From Porogramme epimiltina (lineage: Eukaryota; Basidiomycota; Agaricomycetes; Polyporales; Polyporaceae): DNA of 54,041 bases. The position numbers were made by a program, and so were the translations under genes. The notes beneath the pieces are model-generated. The model made no database searches. It saw nothing but the letters and a program-made list of their open reading frames with translations, and was not told the origin of the DNA. Within the stretch, counting starts at the first letter, position 1. Every line of letters starts with the position of its first letter. The stretch is taken from assembly GCA_900155495.1 (NCBI GenBank), contig FTLJ01000418.1, positions 1 to 54,041 on the forward strand, written 5' to 3'. Shown here piece by piece: positions 46,197 to 54,041 of this stretch.

Positions 46197-47765
46197 ATGC
46201 TCAAGCTGACAGTCGCTGCATTTTCACTTTCGTCACTTCTGTCGCTGGCTCTCGCCTCTCCGCCAGACGTGCCACTGCGACTTGACAAGGTACGTTCTTT
46301 GCTTGATATATCTCTGATTGAGCTGGCTCACCCGCATCCCAGGGGTTCTGGTTTGGAGAATTCGAAGTAGGATCCCAGACTTTCTTAGTAAGGAATTCAT
46401 ACTCCCGAACATTGCGTATTGCTATCTTCTAACTTGTTATGTGTCCAGCTGCCCATCGACACGGGAAGTTTTGCCCTCCTCATCGAGGAAGGACGATACC
46501 TCCCTACTCCAACTTCCCAGCAAACTAATCTCAGCGAGTTCATTCAATTCAATGGAGCGAGCCAAGATGGCATCGCTCCCGCCGAGGTATGTTGAATCGC
46601 CTCGTGGCATCAATATCAGCTCACCTTGTGATGTGACATGGCCATTACAGGAAACTGTTTTCTTTGTTCGAGATACTGTGAAATTTGCTGGCTTTACCGC
46701 GGAGGACTTCCTCGTTGGGAACATTACGCAGGGTGACCCACTACCTGGAGACGGGTATGTGCAGTGGCCCTCATTTCCACAAGCTGAACGCTTACATGGT
46801 TTCTCCCATGTCCCTAGAGTAGCTGGTTTCAGTCCTCCGGCCTCTGATTTCAGTGGCGGCGATCCCACTTTCTCCAGCGGCCAGGGTCTGATTGAGACGC
46901 TTTGCGAGAACGGAAATGGTGAGTGTAGGGACCCGGGTCGAACTTGTGGACCTCGCTGATCACATTGTAGTCTCTCCTTGCCAATTTGGTCTGAAGCTTG
47001 CCACGAATGGAAAGGGCTCGCTGTCGTTCGGAGAGTTAGGTGTGTATGTCTCTCTTCTCATCGAGTGAGCACTATTGATACGTTGAATAGATACCTCATG
47101 CGTTCGCGGCCCCATCACTACGCTCCCCACGACGGTGGTACGTCCTAACCGGGCGATTATCTGTGCAGGAGGCTCACATGATTCCCCATAAAGAACGACT
47201 CTTGGACAGTTGACAACGCGACGACGGAAGTATCACCTGTCCTTGTCGTAGATGGTCAATCTTTCGGCCATGTTTATGTCACTTGTATGTCTCAGTCTGG
47301 AGATCTACTGATGCATTTCTCATGAGTCTTTCCTACTTGCATAGTCGACAGCGGGACTCCGAACCTCATTGGGTATATCGACCAGGTACGGGAAGTCCTT
47401 CAAGCGGTAGGCTACAACATCACCGAACAGACCAACGACGGCATTACTGTCGTTCTGGTAAGTACGCACACGTGGGCTCAGTGCATACGCGCCACTGACA
47501 TGCTTTCATACAGGGGACCTATGACTGTCAACAGACCCCAGCACGCTTTGGATTCAGCTTCCCCCCGAGTGACGCTGTGCACTACGTCGATGCGGGCGCA
47601 AACGTTCTGAACCGCACTGCGGACGGGAGGACATGTACTGCGAACGTGTTGGGGACATCTACAGGAACCCCTGGGGCATGGTCGGTGGGCCAAACCTGGT
47701 TCCAGGGCCGTTATGTGCAGCACGACCTGGACAACAACACAATTTCATTCGCTCGTTTGGCGTAG
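46197..47765 (+). CDS. secreted pepsin-like aspartic protease (A1) without a long propeptide
   Basis: About ten exons, roughly 380 residues. Signal peptide MLKLTVAAFSLSSLLSLALA, then only about a dozen residues (PPDVPLRLDK) before the mature-type N-terminus GFWFGEFEVGSQTFL. Intron 2's donor must be GTAAGG after TTCTTA, which gives FEVGSQTFLLPIDTGSF. Catalytic motifs DTGS (in LPIDTGSFALLI) and DSGT (VTFDSGTPNLIG) are both present. The end VGQTWFQGRYVQHDL and ISFARLA is the usual A1 C-terminus (Ala stop). Sequons occur at NLS, NIT, NDS, NAT and NRT. The residues after DTGS are FALLI instead of the usual ADLWV, and the flap Tyr is not obvious. Known family role: extracellular proteolysis at acid pH. 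The missing long propeptide is odd. Confidence 0.88.
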
Positions 47766-48065
47766 GGCGGATTGCACGCAGCCCTTCAATGGGAGTAAGA
47801 CAGTGTCCTGTTAGGCAGTATAACGCATCGTATATAAGAATACTTTCGATCGGTGAATGGCCTTTCCCTCTTGGATGAGGAAGCAGAGATGAGTCGACTG
47901 CGGGAAGTGCCGTTTGAGGAGTCGGCGCGCGTCAAAGACGCAGTTGGCATACAAGCGCCTGCGGAAGCCACGTCATCCACACCTCTCAAGCCCCACATAA
48001 TATTTCCTATAATCTTCGTCCGTGCAACCATCGAACGGACCGAGGTTCTATATTCACAGGGTAAA
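47766..48065. other. short intergenic
   Basis: 300 bp between protease and F-box gene. An open frame from 47853 (MNGLSLLDEEAEMS) runs in frame into the F-box exon 1 and could be an N-terminal extension; I do not count it. Confidence 0.4.
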
Positions 48066-49718
48066 ATGACTTACAGTAGGTACGCAACCGATGTGAAAGT
48101 ATCGCTGTTTTCAATATTGCTGACGACTTGTTTCGTCAAACTTGTAGTGGCAATATCCTGCACATAGACGTGTTCCGCGTCGTGCTTGGTTTTCTCTCCA
48201 CCACAGACCTATTGTCTGTCTCTCAAGTCTCCCATCTACTCCAAGATGAAGCATGGAAAGAGATGATGACTCGCCCAATACGGCTCGCTCACAATACTCA
48301 GAATTTACATTCATTTCGTCGGTTCTTGACCAACGGAGATCCATCTCTACGGTTCCTTCTCCGGACCCTGACCTTCTTCTATATCCCTCGGCCAACGGGC
48401 GTGTTCAACAGACAACGGGATGGGCCACTTCCTCTTGTGAAGAATATTGTGCAAATTGTCTGCGACGCGCGCGACCTCCACACCTTGTCCATTGTCTACT
48501 GCGATTGGATCCTTGAAGATGCTTCTTTCCAACCCATTCTCCGTGACACGTTCTCGAGACTTTGTAATCTCCGCAGGCTTAACATCCGTGCCGTAGACAG
48601 CGACTCGCCATACGAGAACGTCGAGCAGCTGGTGCTCAGCCTTCCCCGTGGCATCCTGGTAGCCCTTGAGATCCATATGGCTGGGGAACCACCAGACCTA
48701 GCCACCCCACGCGAGTTTCCCAACATCCTTCCGGAGTACCAACCACGGCTCAAAGAGCTTTCTCTCCTCTATCCTACGTTTTCCAAGAAACACTGGAAGC
48801 CCTTCATGCACGTACGCAAGGCATACATCACGTGTAAACCAGAATTTCAACACCTCTACCTCCCGCACATCGCTGAAACGTTCCCTAACGCGAAGGAACT
48901 TAGGATCGGCATACGGGTCCTCACCCTCGACCCGCTGCACGAGAGTGCTGCGTTGCAGAACCAGCGCGATGATGCACGCCACTTCCAAGCATCTGGTGGA
49001 GGCTGGAAATCGCTCGACTTTCTTCAAGGCTCCGGTGCCGATCTCTATGCACTCTGCGTTACTTGCCCTGTTCGCCGAGTCACATTCAAGGGATACGTTG
49101 CTACCTCAAACGAACAATATCGTGACGTCATCGCACACGCACGTCCGCGACGGGTGGATCTGGACCTGCACTGGACGGAATGGCAAGAGCCTAACCAACT
49201 CCCTGACCCGAGCATCTTCCTATACGACACGGGTGCTGTTAGTCATCTGGTAATGATGCTAAGCTTACAAGTTTTCCCTCGACCCCAGAACATCACCAAG
49301 GGTATACTGGTGCGTTCTTTCTCCGAAAAGCCTACCGAGACCCCGTTTTGACGCGTTCATCTCACGACAGGACGCCATTTCTCCTTTCCTACGAGGTTCT
49401 CGCATCGAGTACATCCATCTCGCAGTCGCACATTTCTTCCACACTCAGGAAATAGACGAGAAGACGATAGTGTCTCCTCCGAAAAGCCACGTTTCGGATG
49501 ACGCCATTGCGGTGTTATCCAGCATCGATATCGCAAAGGTGGTATCCGACCTTGTCGCCACCGGGGCTCACCTCAGGCTTGTAGTCCTTACCATCTCTAC
49601 GCGTAGCCAGAGCGCCTGGAACATACACAGGACGAACGGGCATACTATGTTGAAGCGTCTAGACTCCGGAGCTACGAGAAGGGTGATAGTGGACGAAGAG
49701 CGGTGGCAGTCGGATTAG
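48066..49718 (+). CDS. F-box protein
   Basis: Three exons (48066-48079, 48148-49309, 49371-49718), 507 residues. The start MTYSSGN is the nearest ATG that splices in frame; a longer form from 47853 is possible. The F-box lies at about residues 7-45 (ILHIDVFRVVLGFLSTTDLL, then SVSQVSHLLQ), followed by a large domain with spaced Leu-rich strands (LRRLNIRAVDSD, RLKELSLLYPTF, RVDLDLHW) but no regular LRR. This is the common Agaricomycete F-box layout, in which the F-box binds Skp1 in an SCF ubiquitin ligase and the C-terminal part selects the target. The target is unknown. Large, fast-changing family in this group of fungi. Confidence 0.82.
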
Positions 49719-50160
49719 GTGCGTATCTTCAGGAGCGACGTTCGAGGTAAAAGCACTACTATCTTCAATTGAAGTTTCGCTCATTGGTGCTTTCTTTAGG
49801 TATTGTCATATGGCCCTTCTATCAATCACTTGCCAGTGGAGCGTGAAACGGCATCCTCCTGCTCATATCTTGATTCCCTATCCATCCTACCTCAAATTCG
49901 CTGGTCCTAGCCTTCTTCCATCTACTCTTCTACCCTATCTTCCCAGGAACTCTATTCCATCCCATCACTAAGCCCCGAGCTAGAGTTCTTTCAGTAGCTG
50001 AGGGGTTCTGTGGCGCCGGAACTTGGTCATGTACGAGCTTCTTATGCTGCGGTAGGCTGCACTTCCCACGGCGTAGTTGGGTTCATCGAAGCATCCCCTT
50101 CCTTCCCATGCCCTCTTTCACGTCCGGTCGCCCTCGTCACTCGACCTACCGCCCTTCAAT
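49719..50160. other. intergenic
   Basis: About 440 bp, T/C-rich towards the right end, as in many basidiomycete promoters. No gene. Confidence 0.5.
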
Positions 50161-51722
50161 ATGTCCCGTCACCATCCTGCGGTTCCAAAAGTATACCCTC
50201 TCCACCCGCGACGAGGTGGCGGTTCATATTCCTGCTACATCGATCCCACCCTAAATTGGTCTTCCGATTCTCCCGTTCTTCCTCCAGACCGCTACATCAC
50301 TGAGCACTTGGAAAGCAAGGCCCTGCGGGCTATCACCAAGCCCGACGTGAGCTCAAGCGTTGGGGACCCTCCCCTCAAACCTGAAAACGTCAAGTATGTC
50401 GGGTCCTACAACTGGGTCGACGAGGCTCACCCCACCATCATCGTACCTGGTGAGTGTTAGCGACCTCTAATGTACCGCCCTCTTCTCATACGCCAGCCCC
50501 TTTAAGGATCCCCTCCCGAATGGCGCGATCGCGAATACCCTTACACTGTTCCCTTCGACCAGGACGTTCGTTTCGTTGATCAAAATGGCTTCCGAATGGG
50601 TCCTTCCCAGTCATGCCTCCTCCCACTTTTCCGCGCAGCAGACGTCGTGGCAGAACAGACCGCGGACACCCCCCTCGATTGGTCCTCCGTTGACATTGTC
50701 ACGGACCGCAACAACCTCCGCAAGCTCCTCCGCTGGATCCAGCACCCCTCATCGGACACCGGCCGAGCTAGCGGCGCCTCCGCAGGCCCTAGTAGGGTAC
50801 CCGCCCAATCCTCCACGGGGACTATCGGGTTGGACCCCCTGAAGGACTTCCGGATCGACGTCCAGCTTGGAGGAAAGAAGACGGTGCTGCTGCACAGATG
50901 GGAGAAGCGGACGCGCGAGCAGGCGCAGCCGCCGCGTTCAGGGTGCGGGATCAACTTTGAGAGGGAGAGCACACGCCCAGCGAAGGGATGTCAGCGCAGC
51001 ACAGGGCACCATCGCATCACAACATACGTGGGTGCTCGTTAAGCCCTGCTAGGTGGCGGCGATCCTCACATTGCACCCGTCAATAGGACTTCGGTGGCCT
51101 CAAGCTCGTAGTTCGCTACGAGGTAGACGCATGCCTCCCTTCTACCCCGGCCGCATCAACCACTTTTAGTGCTACTAAGGGGGTAACTCCTCGTACACCC
51201 TCTCCTAGGACCGGTATCACGAACGTTGACAGTCTTACGGATGCACTCTCCGGCCTGGGCGTCTCAACATCCTCGTCGGCCACCACCAGCGCCGTCCACA
51301 CGAGCGTCGACGTCGACGTCATCCCCGCCGGCACTATCGTCCCGCAGTCCTCCATCATCGAGCTCACCACGCGGTCGGTGCGATACATTGACGAATTCGA
51401 CTGGTCGGAGCAGTACCCCCAGCTCCTCCTCTCGTGGACGCCACACCTGTTCCTCGCCATCCACGACCGCGGGCGGTTCGAGCGCATGATACGGCACGCG
51501 CTGAGCACCCCGGAGCTGCGCACGGTGGAGCAGAGCGCGCGGGTCCAGCGGGGGTATCGGCAGCTCGTTGCGGTGCTGAAGGTGATACAGGAGCTTGCGC
51601 AGGAGTATGGGAAGCGGGGGAGGTTGAGCTTGGTGTGTCGTGATGGGAGGCTGGAAGTATACGAGCGGATGAGCGATAGCGGCACACTGGAGGATTTTGA
51701 GCTAGAGCGTTTTAGCGCTTAA
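50161..51722 (+). CDS. conserved fungal protein of unknown function
   Basis: Three exons (50161-50449, 50507-51027, 51087-51722), 481 residues. Start MSRHHPAVPKVYPLH. Strongly patterned blocks suggest a real conserved fold: VKYVGSYNWVDE, PPEWRDREYPYTVPFDQD, NGFRMGPSQSCLLPLFRAAD, WSSVDIVTDRNNLRKLLRWI, FRIDVQLGGKKTVLLHRW, GINFERESTRPAKGCQ, GHHRITTYDFGGLKLVVR. Proteins with these blocks are, to my memory, widespread in fungi and sometimes labelled geranylgeranyl pyrophosphate synthetase, but no DDxxD motif is visible, so I would not use that name. The TDRNNLRKLL and FGGLKLVVR blocks recall an endonuclease-like fold, which is only a guess. C-terminal part has IDEFDWSEQYPQLLLSWTPH. Confidence 0.8.
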
Positions 51723-52117
51723 GGCTGCATATTTGAACATAAGATGCACTATACGACTATGTACGCAACGCGTGACAAAACGTTTGGGCTGTTTCTTGTA
51801 TAGTAGGCTGTCGCGCATGTTGCGAAACCGAGTTCCGGCACGTTGACGACCCGTAGCATCCACGAGCTGCCATCTAGCTCGAGGTCAGCCATTGACGTGG
51901 AAACTGGGATCCCAACGCATGTCGTGTGTGGGCCGTTTTCTTCCCAACACGAGGCAGCCGAGGCTACGGGTATAAAATGGGTAGCATTACGACAATAGGC
52001 TACGATCGTGGCAATAGAAATACACGTATGTAGCGTAGGAACATAGATGGACAGAGATGGAAATCAAATATCCGAAGGACGCACCCGTCCCCATGGTATA
52101 CAGTCCAGAAATCACGC
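51723..52117. other. intergenic, convergent
   Basis: About 395 bp between two converging 3' ends. No gene seen. Confidence 0.5.
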
Positions 52118-53458
52118 CTACAGACCACGCGCCTTGCGGGTCATAGCCGTGAGGAGGTCCTTGCCCTTGACTGTGCGAGCCATGAAGTCACCGACCACGA
52201 TGCCCCAGGCCATGCCAATGTATCCACCTCCGCGGCGCTGGAGCCACACGACAGTCAGCAACGGGCGCTCTCCGACACAGCATGCGGACGCACCTTCCCG
52301 AGCGGAATAAGGATCATCTCTGTAGAGCCCTTGTATGCCTTCTTCGGCGGGTTGCCCTGCACGAAGCTCACGACGTTCGCAGCGACGACGCCCGAGTGGC
52401 CGTTGGCCTTCGCCGCCTGCTTCTGCTCCGCCCAGTCGATGATGTCTCCGAGCGCGAACACGCCTGCGTGGCCCTTAACCTCAAGGAACTCGTTCACGCG
52501 AACGAAGTTCTTCTCGGTGAGGGCGCCATCGAGAGACACGAGGAACTCGGTCTTGGGCTTGAAACCGAACGCATGGATCTGTGGGGGTAGAGAGGACGTT
52601 TCAGGATGGGCTATGTCAGCCAAGGACGAAAACTTACGACAAGATCGGCATCAGCGATGCTCTTGCCATCGCGCGTCGTTACGCCGGCCACCTTTCCGGG
52701 AGCTGCCTCGACGGCGTCGCCCAAAAGGAGGTCGACGCCGTAAGCGCGTACACGGCCCTCTATATCCTTGCGGAACTTCGTGGGATACGCGTCGTTGAGG
52801 AGCTGGGTATCCTTGTGAACGAGAGTGATCTTCTTGGACTAGAAATTGTTCAGCATCACAGGACACTCGAATAGATAGACATAGAGACATACAGGGAAAG
52901 CCTCTTTGATTTCACCAGCAAGCTCTACGAACGGAAGGACGCTAAGGACGCTGAAGAAGATCGAACCGGAAAAAACGCACCAATACCGACAGCACCTCCG
53001 CCGACGATGACGACATGGTTCGCAGTCTTGAAGCTGTCCCTCCAAGAGTCGAGGTGCGCCTTCGTCTCCGCTTCAGTACTCGGGAGCTCGATGAAATCCG
53101 GCCACTTGCTGCCTGTCGCGAGCACGAGCGACACATACGGGATCTTCTCGCCGCCCTCCAGCTCTATTTCGCCGCCCTTCCCTGGCTCGCTCTCCGTGAC
53201 CGCGACGACCTTGCCAACCTTGAGGGTACCGTTTCCGCCGACGAAGAGCTTGTCATACCCGAAGAGCGCCTTGTCGCCGAGCTTGTCAAGGTCGGAAACA
53301 GCGACGCGAGCGAGGGCGGGGAGGTGGGAGTAGAAAGGACGGTCGTTGACGAGGATGAGGTTGAAGCGCGACTTGTCGAGCTTCTGCGAGAGCTCGCGCG
53401 CGACGAGGGTTCCGCCGTACCCGCCGCCTACAATGACAACGTTCTTCTTTTCGGCCAT
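52118..53458 (-). CDS. AIFM2/AMID-type FAD-dependent NAD(P)H oxidoreductase
   Basis: Five exons (52981-53458, 52893-52924, 52638-52838, 52294-52578, 52118-52237), 371 residues, the usual length for AMID/AIFM2. FAD-binding loop KNVVIVGGGYGGTLVAREL at the N-terminus, VSLVLATGSKWP, the NAD(P)H-binding loop ANHVVIVGGGAVGIELAGEI, the second FAD motif NEFLEVKGHAGVFALGDI, and the C-terminal GGGYIGMAWGIVVGDFMART. Known relatives (human AIFM2/FSP1, yeast Ndi1-type enzymes) pass electrons from NAD(P)H to quinones. An in-frame ATG at 53536, just downstream of a TATA box, would add 26 residues with a hydrophobic stretch (MLPSLWAWFISLFRCIF); I keep MAEKKN as start by family length. Confidence 0.9.
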
Positions 53459-53580
53459 GGTCACTAGCGGGGTGTCGCGAGGCGTAAAAATGCAGCGGAA
53501 GAGAGAGATGAACCAAGCCCAAAGAGAGGGGAGCATAAAAGCCTGGCGAGCCGTGTCGTCCGTTGGCATCGTGTCCGGCC

Positions 53581-53587
53581 TTATATA
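53581..53587 (-). promoter_or_regulatory. TATA box, AIFM2-type gene
   Basis: TATATAA on the minus strand, 123 bp before the ATG at 53458 and about 45 bp before the in-frame ATG at 53536. Confidence 0.5.
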
Positions 53588-54041
53588 CTGGGGTCCGCAG
53601 AGATCGCGGTAGCCGAGATTGCGCACATCGAGAGTTTCTGCGCGTCGCAGTCGAAATGGTCGGATTTAAGCATGAGGTAATCACAGGGCAAGGTGTGTCT
53701 CGTTGTCATTTTTGCTGACCGGGGATGTCGCGCCACCCGGTAGAAACGCGGTCACATGACACCACAATTTCTAGCGCTGATTGGTCTCGTCTAGAGTCTA
53801 GATTGCCCTGTGGACTGGGCCGTAGCAAAGAGATATAGTATTCAAGGGCTCTTATAGACAATTTATCACTCGGGGGAATGCGTCAAAAATAAAGCGAGCG
53901 AGCAACTCATACTCTCACCAACCAGTGGTGTGGCATGGGGACCAACTACAGGAACTGTTGAACCAGTAAGATTAGGTGTGCACAGCTAGTTGCTGCAAAC
54001 GCGTAACTACTACGTAACTGTTTACCGGATTCCCTTTTAAA
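53588..54041. other. upstream flank, right edge
   Basis: About 450 bp of upstream sequence with no gene seen; an imperfect palindrome TCTAGAGTCTAGA lies near 53791-53803. Confidence 0.4.

Noticed and set aside
1..54041. CRISPR arrays, operons, ribosome binding sites, insertion sequences
   Set aside because: None seen; the window is a eukaryotic nuclear segment with spliced, singly transcribed genes, and no transposase or terminal repeats were found.

Overview
The window is nuclear DNA of a filamentous basidiomycete, most likely a wood- or litter-decaying Agaricomycete. The genes are cut by many 45-80 nt introns with GTRNGT donors and YAG acceptors. The gene set (CYP505 P450-reductase fusions, a class I hydrophobin, APH-fold kinase, F-box protein, GPI-type trehalase, Tsp2-like tetraspanin) is typical of that group. 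The species cannot be named from the sequence. All gene models were spliced by hand; where I give an exon list, the summed exon length divides by three.

Layout: 1-5.1 kb holds a Tsp2-like tetraspanin (cut by the left edge), a LEA_2-like one-pass membrane protein, and ALG11, which is divergent from the LEA_2 gene across a 262-bp promoter. 6.2-21.5 kb holds three complete head-to-tail CYP505 genes (self-sufficient fatty-acid hydroxylase type) with a period of about 5.5 kb, each with a TATA box 50-70 bp before its ATG. A decayed antisense gene lies between copies 2 and 3. 21.5-30.9 kb is gene-poor and holds only three small secreted-protein genes: a class I hydrophobin that becomes visible only after splicing two introns, and two low-complexity glycoproteins that share an identical 49-nt signal-peptide exon. 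From 31 kb the density rises again: a three-finger C2H2 protein with an array of SUMO-type motifs, a protein of unknown function, an APH-fold kinase, a secreted trehalase, an RBM25-type splicing factor, two more C2H2 genes with the same four-exon plan as the first, a pepsin-like protease, an F-box protein, a conserved fungal protein of unknown function, and an AIFM2/AMID-type oxidoreductase.

Functional threads: ALG11 serves N-glycosylation in the ER, and the neighbouring secreted proteins are rich in N-glycosylation sequons. The CYP505 trio would give NADPH-driven subterminal hydroxylation of fatty acids or alcohols. Hydrophobin, glycoproteins, trehalase and protease act at the cell surface. 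The points most worth following are the mosaic intron loss among the CYP505 copies, the three-gene C2H2 family with conserved intron phases and a five-unit SUMO-motif repeat in one member, and the small-secreted-protein islet.
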